Source of the DNA: Sinohyriopsis cumingii
Taxonomy: Eukaryota; Mollusca; Bivalvia; Unionida; Unionidae
Direction: 5' to 3'
Assembly: GCA_028554795.2 (NCBI GenBank)
Contig: CM068831.1
Coordinates: forward strand, 35,693,644 to 35,757,643
Length of the DNA: 64,000 nt
Positions 26,597-34,884 of this stretch are shown piece by piece. The notes beneath the pieces are model-generated. The model was not told where the DNA came from. It worked only from the letters and a program-made list of their open reading frames with translations, and did no database searches. Made by a program: the position numbers and the translations under genes. Every line of letters starts with the position of its first letter. The stretch's first letter is position 1.

Positions 26597-28039
26597 CTAC
26601 ATGTTTTCCACTGGCGCATCAACGATTCTCATTCGTCCAACAACACCTTCCAACAGCATTGATTTATCGCTGAGAATGACAGCAACCGCTCTATAATTAA
26701 CACCACCCGGGGCTATACGAGCTCGGAAGTGTATATCAACGACGGATTGTCTCGTTAAATCAAGATGTTCCAACGAAAAGTAATAAATCGGATACAGGTT
26801 TTTAAAATCAAATTGTGATATTTGTAAACCGGTATCGACGTTTTGATCACGACCCATATATGACAGCAATCGATGATACACACGTGCGATATGGTTGTCG
26901 CCGTAATTAAGCTGTATATCCTCGGATGGTTCCTGTTGTCCGTTTATTATCAGCGAAACATCCCTGACTCCTAATTGATCAAATATCATATGGCTGCGTT
27001 CTTGATTACCCAATCGTTCCCTATTCTGTAGCGCTATAAAAATATGACGAGGGGCTGAAACACCCTGTTTTGATGCCAAGTGCCATGTAAATGTATCGGC
27101 GACGTTATCCTCTTTAGCATCAGTTGTTACCGCTAGCCAACTCAACAACGATTTTCCCCCCGTTCCATAAATGATAACAATCGTGCTTCCGTGGTAACTG
27201 ATGGAGTCAACACCGGCATCCACAATGCTATTTTAGTTAAAACGACTTTACCGTTATCGACGCCAGCAGCACGCCATATTGCATTGTTATCATCACCCCT
27301 TCGCGTTAGCGCGATTGTATGCTTAGCCCCATAGATAACTTTTCTGACATTTCTACAAAATCCGAATATGTGATGGAGTGGAATCGCGCATGAAAACTGT
27401 CGGCGTGGTCTTTGCAACATTCCTACTCGTGTTGCGAATCCCATATTGTAATTATCGTTAATACTTTTCATAACAGTGACATTAGCGCCTGGTCTTGCCC
27501 TGCGGTCTGGATTGGCTGCTTCAGCCTGTGGGTCAACTGCGGTATCTCTTTCCGCCAGCACGTTAATGTACTGAAGATGATCAGCGTTATTAGTGGTATC
27601 CTTCGCAAACATCATAGATGGGCCTGCCGATCTTGTATAATCATCCGAGTATCTCGCTAACCCAATTATCGTCGTTGCAACATCAACCTCGCGTTCTATT
27701 GATTCAATTTCTCGCCCGTCAATAAGATATCTGGCACTCTCAAATAACGCCATGATACCGTTGTTAACAAAGCCAACTCGAACACGATCGTCATCTGCGT
27801 ACGATGTATTAGCGGCAACATTTGTCACGAGTTCTCCCTCAATTTCGATAAACGCTTCACACGGCAAAAAAGTATTTACTGGTATCTTGGACTTGAAGTT
27901 CAATTCGCGATCGTAGGTCGGCTTGTGGTGGTTGATAGGAATAAAATTGATAATCACGGACAGAATAATCCCTGCGCACTGGGGCATCCATATCAAACGC
28001 GGGATCAGCGGTTCGCGCAAACATTTTATTATTTATCAT
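26597..28039 (-). pseudogene. major capsid protein (double jelly-roll) candidate, two frameshifts
   Basis: Three overlapping open segments in three frames read in order: 27857-28039, 27142-28020 and 26597-27223. The likely start is ATG 28024; ATG 28039 is alternative. Features matching Polinton capsid proteins as I know them include RYLIDGREIESIER in the first half, TKIALWMPVLTPS in the middle, and SAPRHIFIALQNRERLGNQ followed by LGVRDVSLIINGQQ in the second half. The first change of frame falls at an A6 run (27866-27871, T6 on the coding strand). The second falls at C6 next to T4 (27152-27161). Both are homopolymers, so sequencing error is a live alternative to decay. Expected length is about 470 codons. 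Position between the pVI-like and small basic proteins fits. Confidence 0.75.
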
Positions 28040-28063
28040 GTTGATGTTTTCAATTGCAATTCA

Positions 28064-28555
28064 TCAACGTCGCTTTCGTTGTAAATTCTTTGAATTCTGT
28101 TTAAGACCATTTCCCGCTATCGCGTTCATGAGCGCGTTGGTTGCCGCATCGGCGGATGGCGGAGTCGTCATCAATGACTGAGCCGCCAACGACTCTAGTT
28201 TTTCTTCCACGGCGTTATTTATTACTTTACTGACATTTGCGGGCATCACTGTCGTTGATGGCATCACCGGTGGTTTCTGTTTTCTTTTTCTCACCAACGA
28301 CATTAGTTTGTCCTTTGCTGCAGAAAACGCCTTTCCGGCAACATCTCCAATAGCGCTGATTCCCCTATCACGAATAACATCAATAGCCTTCATTCCTAAT
28401 TGTTTGGCTAACGGCGCTACTTTTGGAGCCATTCTTGTAAATAACCCCGCAATGGTGCTACCGAGACCATCTCCATAGTACGCGCGGTAAACAGGCAATC
28501 GCGAGTTTACCACGTAGACGAGTACTGGTTTATCATGGTTGTAATGTATGATCAT
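28064..28555 (-). CDS. small basic virion protein (pX/core-like)
   Basis: 163 codons. After a short N-terminus there is a glycine-rich YYGDGLGSTIAGLFTRMAPK segment (residues 26-45) with a helical continuation, then a basic cluster (VRKRKQKP, about 87-94), a proline/alanine linker and a C-terminal NLQRKRR. A G-D-G-x-G-S-x-x-x-G-L-F opening followed by an amphipathic helix is common in the protein just upstream of the capsid gene in Polintons. I compare it with adenovirus core/minor proteins (pX or pVI type). This is inference from position and composition. The start is preceded by TTTTATAATAAAG. Confidence 0.55.
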   Translation of the reverse strand: MIIHYNHDKPVLVYVVNSRLPVYRAYYGDGLGSTIAGLFTRMAPKVAPLAKQLGMKAIDVIRDRGISAIGDVAGKAFSAAKDKLMSLVRKRKQKPPVMPSTTVMPANVSKVINNAVEEKLESLAAQSLMTTPPSADAATNALMNAIAGNGLKQNSKNLQRKRR

Positions 28556-28564
28556 CTTTATTAT

Positions 28565-28932
28565 AAAAACACCAGTTTTCCAATTAGTGATTGATCACCC
28601 CCCCCCCTTCCCACCACCGAATCATAAATTTTGTCAAAAACATCGATTTTCTCTAAATGATTTCCTGGGGTTTTCATCGGCGGTAAAAATCCGCGTTTTT
28701 TGTCAATTTTTGTCAATTTTTGGTCGTTTTTGGTCGTTTTTGGTTGGTTTTTGCCGGTTTTTGGTAAAAAAATATCGATTTTCTCTAAATGATTTCCTGG
28801 GGTTTTCACCCGTAAAAACTAACCAAAAACGACAAAAAAACGACCAAAAACTAACCAAAAATCGACAAAAATCGATAAAAAACGACCAAAAACGACCAAA
28901 AACTAACCAAAAACGACAATTTTATAATTTTT
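28565..28932. repeat. repeat-rich noncoding block in the Polinton (35-bp direct repeats plus inverted array)
   Basis: A 35-bp direct repeat (28642-28676 and 28774-28808, opening ATCGATTTTCTC) brackets tandem GGTCGTTTTT-type units. On the far side lie many complementary AAAAACGACC/AAAAACTAACC units (28815-28920). The two sets can pair as a long imperfect hairpin. A C10 run lies near 28599. ORFs on both strands (rich in K, Q, N, D) are translations of the units. It separates virion genes from the small-gene cluster. Possible roles: replication origin, transcription boundary or recombination scar. Confidence 0.8.
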
Positions 28933-29217
28933 TTAATCATCCACTAACTCGTCTATGAGCGTTCGATATGCATTAATGTCCATGATACCGCCTGCAAATA
29001 ACCGCTTGCAAATATCAGCGGCCTCATTGATTATTTCCGGAGAGTTATTTCCGGCTCGTTTTCCTCCGATTAGTACTTCCAGCCGTGACATATCACTGAG
29101 AACACTATTAGGACAAGCGTTTTCAACTAGACCACTACCACTTGGATACCCCTCTCCGCTTGTTTTTTTAGAACCAGCTTTTTTTTTGACGTTTTTCTTT
29201 TCGCTGTTGTATATCAT
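28933..29217 (-). CDS. small conserved Polinton protein, function unknown
   Basis: 94 codons from ATG 29217; the frame is open upstream to 29316, but that part overlaps the coding region of the preceding gene. The N-terminus is lysine-rich and glycine/serine-rich. The C-terminal 50 residues form a compact helical region (SRLEVLIGGKRAGNNSPEII, then AADICKRLFAGGIMDINAYR). Short proteins with an RAGNNS-like motif and two helices are, from memory, common in Polintons and related elements; no function is known to me. It overlaps the upstream gene's end by about 50 bp. Confidence 0.6.
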   Translation of the reverse strand: MIYNSEKKNVKKKAGSKKTSGEGYPSGSGLVENACPNSVLSDMSRLEVLIGGKRAGNNSPEIINEAADICKRLFAGGIMDINAYRTLIDELVDD

Positions 29218-29911
29218 AATTATCAATTCCTTTTTTAAATTCTTTATATTCCAATTCTTTTGTATCCAAGCGATCAATCTCTTTATTCGTTTTATACAAC
29301 CAATTAACCCAGTCATCTCGTTTTATATTACTGTTTTTATACTCGTCTTTTAAAAAGTTTTTTCTTGAATGATAGCTGTGAGCGGCAAAATTACCAAAAA
29401 TCCTATAATCGTCGGGTTTCAGTAACTGAAATTGTTTTATTTGTGCTACAGCCTTTTCAGTGAGTTTATCTATAAAGGAAACCCCTCTTTGAGTGGAAAT
29501 TTTTTGAAGTTCACCAACATCACCCTGTTCAACAACGGGTTCAGAATCATCAATATCAGCTAATCGTTCATACTCTCGTTGGGTTTTTATATCACCGGAA
29601 AGTTGTTTTATCCGTTGCTGTGTTTGTTCTGTCTCTGCTGCTATCTTTTCAAGTACAGGAAGAAGAGGCGCCTCTTTCCGTTCGCCTTCCTTAGGAATAT
29701 CTCCATATATTGCCCGTTCTGTTGCCGCTGTAACATCCCTAGTCGCTTTAGTTACCGGGGCAAACAGTTGTTCACTTCCAACAGTAAAATCAGTTTGTAG
29801 TTGCTGCCGCGTTTGAAGTTGTTCTCGGACCCTGTCTCGTAACGGTATGAACTTTTTAAGCGCCGCTAGCCGCTCTCTGGCTAGCCGAGTAGTAAGTGAT
29901 TCGCCTACCAT
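29168..29911 (-). CDS. helical protein of unknown function
   Basis: 247 codons from ATG 29911. It is strongly helical and charged: LARERLAALKKFIPLRDRV at the start, Q-rich REQLQTRQQLQTD, a coiled region EKIAAETEQTQQRIKQLSGD (about 87-106), then a C-terminal half with DDYRIFGNFAAHSYHSRKNF and DDWVNWLYKTNKEIDRLDTK. The coiled-coil propensity and length suggest a structural or scaffolding protein, but I recognise no family. It starts just downstream of the frameshifted gene at 29934-30346 and overlaps the next gene at its end. The frame is intact. Confidence 0.6.
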   Translation of the reverse strand: MVGESLTTRLARERLAALKKFIPLRDRVREQLQTRQQLQTDFTVGSEQLFAPVTKATRDVTAATERAIYGDIPKEGERKEAPLLPVLEKIAAETEQTQQRIKQLSGDIKTQREYERLADIDDSEPVVEQGDVGELQKISTQRGVSFIDKLTEKAVAQIKQFQLLKPDDYRIFGNFAAHSYHSRKNFLKDEYKNSNIKRDDWVNWLYKTNKEIDRLDTKELEYKEFKKGIDNYDIQQRKEKRQKKSWF

Positions 29912-29933
29912 TATTGCAATTGCTCCGCAATTT

Positions 29934-30346
29934 CTAATTTCCCGCCGAGTGTGGCGGGGGGGATATGTATACCATTGGGGGCTCCACGGAGTTTTCGTCT
30001 ATAATCCTTTTAATGTTTTTGATCTTACTAGAAATCTCCCGGCGTCGTTCATAAACACGTCCAAGTTTTTTTCGTATTATTTCAACGGCAGTGAATATTC
30101 CAATGAATGCATTTACGTCATTGTGGTACAGGCTGTCATTAATCGCATGTTGTAATCGTTTTATAAAAAAGTACTCGCGGGCCAGGGTAAAACGCCCCCG
30201 TTTCGATTGTTCGTTAATAATCTCATAATCGGATAATATTTTTCGCTGTCGAGACTATCAGATAATTCAATTCCTTGATTTTTTAATTTTGAAATCTCGG
30301 CTAATATATTATTGATGTCTTCGATATTCATATTCTTATAAAACAT
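29934..30346 (-). pseudogene. small helical protein, frameshifted
   Basis: The first frame opens at ATG 30346 (or 30331, MNIEDINNILAEISK) and runs to a stop at 30161. From about 30243 the -1 frame is open and protein-like down to a stop at 29934, with LAREYFFIKRLQHAINDS and EIIRKKLGRVYERRREIS, but has no ATG of its own. The overlap contains an A5 run on the coding strand (30239-30243 on plus). A one-base slip there links the two halves. I read this as one gene of about 137 codons with a homopolymer indel, or with -1 recoding. Function unknown; both halves are helical and charged. Confidence 0.55.
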
Positions 30347-30517
30347 CTTTATTTCTAATATAAAAAAAAAATGAACTCTGCGCAGTGTGTTAACATTCGA
30401 TTGAACCGTAGGATAATTCGTTTTCTTCCGGAACAGACAATTTATTGTCATGGCGACTTCGTCAGCGCCATAGGCGCCGGTGACCTTCTCACTCGCTGAT
30501 ATAATCGGAGGATTCTG
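30347..30517. other. short spacer with AT-rich leader
   Basis: Spacer between the homing-type nuclease gene and the frameshifted gene. It holds a run of ten A on the plus strand (30361-30370) and the AT-rich sequence just upstream of ATG 30346. The open frame to 30451 is probably not translated. Confidence 0.4.
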
Positions 30518-31006
30518 TTACATATGAAAATCGAATTTTGCGTCCGTTTTTTTTGGGATCGCTGAATTCTGTATTCCTTCTGCAACAAATCGTATTGAGG
30601 CGATACAAATGTCGAAATATTTTCCTGCCTCATTCATCGACTGAAATATTTTTTCCTCGTGAGTTGTTGTATCAAATGACTTTACGGGTTTTGCTTTCTT
30701 TGAGTATTTACCAGTTTCGCCTTTTTTGGTATTCTGACTTTGCGAGATAGCTTGCAAGTTTATAAGAGAATTATCAGTCTTATTATTATTAATATGATCA
30801 ATCACAAGCCCATTCTCCATTAATCCGTTGAATACTTCAAATACCACCCTATGAACATAATACTTCTTCTTTCCGGCACCAAACATCAAATACCCCTGAT
30901 TATTTTTCCATCCAACTGGTTTTTTTAGTCTACAATTTCTAACAACACCGTCGCGAGATGCCTCGTAATTAACGAGCACAGGGTGAGGCCTGAACTCTTG
31001 GTCCAT
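30518..31006 (-). CDS. HNH homing-type endonuclease (HNH_3 with NUMOD-like repeat)
   Basis: 162 codons. Residues 50-93 form an HNH nuclease core: VHRVVFEVFNG, then LVIDHINNNKTDNSLINLQ with the D70-H71 pair and downstream Asn residues that hold the metal, then AISQSQNT. The N-terminus (EASRDGVVRNCRLKK, QGYLMFGAGKKKYYV) resembles the NUMOD4/HNH_3 lead-in. The C-terminus (KPVKSFDTTTHEEKIFQSMN, EAGKYF, SIRFVAEG) is a NUMOD1-type helix-turn-helix DNA-binding repeat. This layout is typical of phage and giant-virus homing endonucleases. It is a free-standing gene, with no intron seen. The catalytic core looks intact. Confidence 0.9.
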   Translation of the reverse strand: MDQEFRPHPVLVNYEASRDGVVRNCRLKKPVGWKNNQGYLMFGAGKKKYYVHRVVFEVFNGLMENGLVIDHINNNKTDNSLINLQAISQSQNTKKGETGKYSKKAKPVKSFDTTTHEEKIFQSMNEAGKYFDICIASIRFVAEGIQNSAIPKKTDAKFDFHM

Positions 31007-31019
31007 TTGTATAATAATA

Positions 31020-31343
31020 CTACTTGTCTAATTCATTATTTGGTTTAATTATAAACCTTTCAATGTAGTCTTGAGGAGTTTTGATAACGAAGTCGGCGGT
31101 GGGGTCAATGACGGCGTTTTTAATTCGCTTGTCGTAATAACGTTTTAACTCTCTGTATCGCTTTCCGCCACAATTGATACACAACTGCGATTTTCCTCTT
31201 ACACCAACGTGACAAACCAAGCACGGAAGGGGGCCAAGAGAACCATTACGAACGCTTTGTAAATGATACCCGCAGAATTCACCTCTACATGATTTATTGC
31301 ACGGGGTTATCGACCCAATCATCAACCATTTGCAGTGATTCAT
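31020..31343 (-). CDS. small zinc-finger protein
   Basis: 107 codons. Two metal-binding clusters are visible: C15-x3-C19-x4-C24-x2-H27 (CNKSCRGEFCGYH) and C41-x2-C44-x10-C55-x2-C58 (CLVCHVGVRGKSQLCINC). A basic helix KRYRELKRYYDKRIK follows and the C-terminus is acidic/polar. It could bind DNA or RNA and regulate transcription; I do not recognise a named family. It is divergently arranged with the polymerase gene; the 39-bp AT-rich gap (31344-31382) must hold both promoters. Confidence 0.6.
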   Translation of the reverse strand: MNHCKWLMIGSITPCNKSCRGEFCGYHLQSVRNGSLGPLPCLVCHVGVRGKSQLCINCGGKRYRELKRYYDKRIKNAVIDPTADFVIKTPQDYIERFIIKPNNELDK

Positions 31344-31382
31344 TATACTATATTCTTTTATTTAAATACTTGTTTTAATTAT
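31344..31382. promoter_or_regulatory. bidirectional AT-rich promoter region
   Basis: 39 bp of almost pure A/T between the ATG of the zinc-finger gene (minus) and the ATG of the polymerase-helicase gene (plus). No other intergenic space is available for either gene. The assignment is by position and base composition only. Confidence 0.4.
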
Positions 31383-34300
31383 ATGGATGAGGAGTTCAAG
31401 AAATTAGCAGCAATTAAGCCCTGGAAAAATGTTAGGTTTAATCTTGATAGAGCCCTCAAGGACGCACCAAAAGCGTTAATAAACGATAGAACCCTGTTGA
31501 GTAAAATACGCGATTGTATCAATGAATTCAAGCGTGATGGTGCATCTCATAGTTGGTCAACATTTCGAATTGATGGTGTTGTTGATGCTACCATGAACGA
31601 CAACCGCGCAGCAACGATAATATCACAACTTGACGGTAAAAAGTATTTCTTCAGAGTAAAATTCATTGTCCGGGTGGAATCAGGTAATTGGATCATACGT
31701 GATAAATTTGAACCAGTTCTCAGCGACAAGAAAACAGTCACTGTTAGCCGCGACTCCAAGCCGGGGTTGTTAACCGGAATTGACAGACCATACTATGAAC
31801 GAGCGTATCCTGAAACAGCAGTTGTTTATGGAATATACCCGTTAAATAAGAAACCTGATATCGGAAAACTAGCGCCGATGAAACAGTCAACGGGGATAAA
31901 TTGTGTAGCAGAACGAGTAATAGAGCATTTTACAAATGCATGTCGAGGAAATAAACTAACCGATTTACGACGTAGCAAAATCAACCAGTGGGAGGAGACA
32001 GTGCGCGAGCGTGGAGCAACCATCAGCGACGTAGCGAGATTAGAAACGTCGCTGAGATTTCCAATAACCGTTACAACGATAACCGGTGAAGTATTATACG
32101 AATCAAAGTATAAATCAAAGGGAACCCCAATTAAAATTATTGATCATAACGAACACGCATGGACGTCCGCGATCACAGTATTTCCACGGTATAGAACAGT
32201 AAAGTATATACCTGAAGAATTTATACAGGATGGTTTTCTCGCGAAGAGGAAACTATTTGATGCTATTGCCTGCTTGTGTAAAAACGACCCTGTATCAGTG
32301 TGGTTACTTCGCAGCGCTGAAAACGATGCGGATACCTTTGATCAGTTTGTAAGACCAAACGGTGAATTATATCGCACTGAAGCGTTTCACAACAAGATGA
32401 AAAAAACCGCCATGGAATTTGAGGAGCATCATGAACAACTGCTAACAAATTGTTTTACGATTCCATCGGTTGCGGCTCATGTTGCAGCAAGGAAAAATGC
32501 GTGGAGTCCAACACGCAAGGGATTTCTACCGGATGTGCAATCCAGTTGTTTGGAATACTATCACGGTGGACTATGGAACACTGAATACAACCGCGACGCT
32601 ATGATTTCCGTTGATATGGTTGCCTGTTATCCAGCGAGTTTTCTCGGGTATGGATCCGCCGCTGGGTACTTTAAACGATTTGGACACCCCAGACATGAAA
32701 TGACTCGTGTTGCTATTAATGGACCACTGCCTGATTTTGATTTAACCGGATTCGCTCGCATAGTATCATTTGAATTCGCAGCAGGACTTCATCGCTGTTG
32801 TTATATTTGGATCGGTAGACACATGTCTGAAAAGAAGTGGCTGCCAATAGCGCTGCTACGGTATATGATTGATTGTAAAATGCTAGTTTCGTTGATTGTC
32901 AGTGACGCGATTATATCATACCGGGCGCAGACTGAAGTCTGGTTACCGGAACCGGAGCGTCTAGATAGCATAATTGACGAGTCCAAAAAACACATTGATG
33001 CCGACGAGGAATATATCGTCGAATGGTCCAAAAAGATATTCAACCAACGAAACAGAGAGGCAAAACATCTCGGTAGAAGAATAATTGGTAAGTTCACACA
33101 AGGTGGAAAAAACTGCGACTACAAACGATATTGCTCACGGCTGATTATAGATGACGCAGAATATGATTTCGTAATCAAGGACGCAGTGGCGAAAAATAGA
33201 TACGTGAACTGTGAAGCAGCTTTCTTGTCCAATGGAACAAGGTTGGGTACAGTTGTTACCTACAGCGATGGAGACAGCCCAGCATATCCACATTTGAGGG
33301 CATCTATGCTGGGTTATGCCGCTATCAATTTATTCTCGATGATAAATAGATTTCCCGACACCGCGGTTAGAGTAGCCGTTGATTCATTTTACATAGACGT
33401 AAAGTATAAGGGAAACATAGCCGAGTTTACTAGTCCGGACGAGAGTTGGGGTACATGGAGAATTAAAAATGAAATACGACGCGATTATTCCCCGTCAGCA
33501 GATGTCACCGTTGAGAACAATTACTTACGCGGTGATAATTTATCAGAATGGTCTAATGCACCACCGTGTTCTGATCCAATTTGTAGACATCAAACAGTTT
33601 ATTTAAGCGGCTGTGGCGGGTCAGGAAAGACGACTCGGGCAATTGAATTATTTCGAACGCGGGCAAGTATAATCGTGCTTACACCGACCCATAGACTAGC
33701 GCGAGAGATAAAACAACGAAATGTTGACGCCGTTACTTATCACGGCTTTTTTCGATACAGCGGCGGTGAGTGGACTCCTGATCGAATGGGTGAAAAATTT
33801 ATTCCTGAGGTTATCATCTGGGATGAGATATGTACTGTTTCGTTAGATGTTTTACAAATGTTTCTTGATTGGTTGCTGCTCGCGAATACAGCGGTGATCA
33901 TGTGTGGCGACCATGGCCAACCACCACCATTTGTCGGCGAGGGTCCACATGATTGGTTAAAGGGTTTTGTGGACTATTATGAAGAAACCGATACTGATTA
34001 CCGGGCACTTGATGAACAACTGCGCGAGGTTAAAAAATTAATCAGATTACAGCCGGATAGAATTCAGTGTGAAATAATCCGCGAGGTGATTCCGGAAACG
34101 CCGTTAAATGAATTCTGGGAAACATGGAGACCAAACGATTTAATTGTAGCGAGTAGAAAGATAGTCAGAGACACACTTCAGCGGAAGTTGTTTACGTTGC
34201 ATAAGGAAAAGTTTCCAACGCGCCCAGTGCCGTTATGTTATAGACCCGCGGATACACGGCGGCAGAACATTGAAGTTGAAATTCCGGGCCCGACAGCGTC

Positions 34301-34682
34301 AGGGACAAAAAAACAAATTCTCGTGCTGAATGATATCGTGCTCGTTGATATTAGCGTCGTCGAGGACGCGCTACGTGCTGATAAATCCCCGTGGACGCTA
34401 GGATACGCAACGACAATACATTCCTCGCAGGGACTGACTATCACGGATACAATTGTTTGGATGGTTGATAATCGCATCGAATGGTCAAATCTAGTCTATC
34501 TTGCAGTGTCCAGAGTACGGAGGATAAATCAGCTTCGAAGAATTGTTATTGACGGAGTCAGTGACGGAGTCATTGACGGAGTCACCGACAAAGTCACCAA
34601 CGACATCATCGATGCAAGCGTCATTGATAGAAAACTCTCGGGTTACCGCCAACAGGATAAAAAAAAAACAGCGGCGTTTTGA
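31383..34682 (+). CDS. family-B-like DNA polymerase fused to SF1 helicase
   Basis: 1,099 codons from ATG 31383; the upstream ATG at 31335 would overlap the divergent gene's start. Residues 409-419 (SVDMVACYPAS) match family-B motif A, 564-577 (GRRIIGKFTQGGKN) a motif-B-like region and 665-672 (AVDSFYID) motif C. I see no convincing DxE exonuclease motif. From about 735 a superfamily-1 (Pif1/RecD-like) helicase follows: Walker A 743-751 (GCGGSGKTT), Walker B 810-817 (VIIWDEIC), motif III 838-849 (VIMCGDHGQPPP), motif V about 1010 (TTIHSSQG), motif VI about 1038 (VYLAVSRVRR). The tail has DGV/DKV repeats encoded by a 15-bp DNA repeat. Polintons normally carry a protein-primed polymerase without a fused helicase. 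It should replicate and unwind the element; the frame is intact. Confidence 0.85.
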   Translation: MDEEFKKLAAIKPWKNVRFNLDRALKDAPKALINDRTLLSKIRDCINEFKRDGASHSWSTFRIDGVVDATMNDNRAATIISQLDGKKYFFRVKFIVRVESGNWIIRDKFEPVLSDKKTVTVSRDSKPGLLTGIDRPYYERAYPETAVVYGIYPLNKKPDIGKLAPMKQSTGINCVAERVIEHFTNACRGNKLTDLRRSKINQWEETVRERGATISDVARLETSLRFPITVTTITGEVLYESKYKSKGTPIKIIDHNEHAWTSAITVFPRYRTVKYIPEEFIQDGFLAKRKLFDAIACLCKNDPVSVWLLRSAENDADTFDQFVRPNGELYRTEAFHNKMKKTAMEFEEHHEQLLTNCFTIPSVAAHVAARKNAWSPTRKGFLPDVQSSCLEYYHGGLWNTEYNRDAMISVDMVACYPASFLGYGSAAGYFKRFGHPRHEMTRVAINGPLPDFDLTGFARIVSFEFAAGLHRCCYIWIGRHMSEKKWLPIALLRYMIDCKMLVSLIVSDAIISYRAQTEVWLPEPERLDSIIDESKKHIDADEEYIVEWSKKIFNQRNREAKHLGRRIIGKFTQGGKNCDYKRYCSRLIIDDAEYDFVIKDAVAKNRYVNCEAAFLSNGTRLGTVVTYSDGDSPAYPHLRASMLGYAAINLFSMINRFPDTAVRVAVDSFYIDVKYKGNIAEFTSPDESWGTWRIKNEIRRDYSPSADVTVENNYLRGDNLSEWSNAPPCSDPICRHQTVYLSGCGGSGKTTRAIELFRTRASIIVLTPTHRLAREIKQRNVDAVTYHGFFRYSGGEWTPDRMGEKFIPEVIIWDEICTVSLDVLQMFLDWLLLANTAVIMCGDHGQPPPFVGEGPHDWLKGFVDYYEETDTDYRALDEQLREVKKLIRLQPDRIQCEIIREVIPETPLNEFWETWRPNDLIVASRKIVRDTLQRKLFTLHKEKFPTRPVPLCYRPADTRRQNIEVEIPGPTASGTKKQILVLNDIVLVDISVVEDALRADKSPWTLGYATTIHSSQGLTITDTIVWMVDNRIEWSNLVYLAVSRVRRINQLRRIVIDGVSDGVIDGVTDKVTNDIIDASVIDRKLSGYRQQDKKKTAAF

Positions 34683-34884
34683 TATTGATGCCGAATTAAT
34701 AATTGCGTTACGACAACAACAGAATAATCACTGCGCGAGTTGTAATTGCGTAATGCGCTGGCGTTATTCGGATAAAGACGCTCGCCAATTTACCGTGGAC
34801 AGGATCGATAACAGTCTCGGTCATGTCAAAAACAATGTGAGGTTGACCTGTCTTGAGTGTAATAGACGCAACGGCGCTAGTTAA
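34612..34884 (+). CDS. small HNH nuclease-like protein overlapping the polymerase gene
   Basis: 91 codons from ATG 34612; an upstream in-frame ATG at 34543 would add residues that merely translate the polymerase gene's repeat in another frame. The core is CASCNCVMRW with a CxxC pair, then FTVDRIDNSLGHVKNNVRL with the D-R-I-D-N and H-x-x-x-N signature of HNH enzymes, and a second CxxC in TCLECNRRNG. It is thus a zinc-stabilised HNH nuclease, predicted to cut or nick DNA. It overlaps the end of the polymerase-helicase gene by 71 bp in another frame. It converges on the integrase gene, with an 8-bp 3' overlap. Confidence 0.75.
   Translation: MQASLIENSRVTANRIKKKQRRFDIDAELIIALRQQQNNHCASCNCVMRWRYSDKDARQFTVDRIDNSLGHVKNNVRLTCLECNRRNGAS

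Noticed and set aside
28548-28958. 136-codon plus-strand ORF and 82-codon minus-strand ORF in the repeat block
   Set aside because: Their K/N/Q-rich sequence is a translation of AAAAACGACC-type repeats on either strand.
30448-30633. 61-codon minus-strand ORF within the HNH gene region
   Set aside because: Out-of-frame shadow of the homing-type endonuclease gene.
31335-31382. Upstream ATG for the polymerase-helicase
   Set aside because: It would overlap the start of the divergent zinc-finger gene and add a hydrophobic stretch that is translated promoter DNA.
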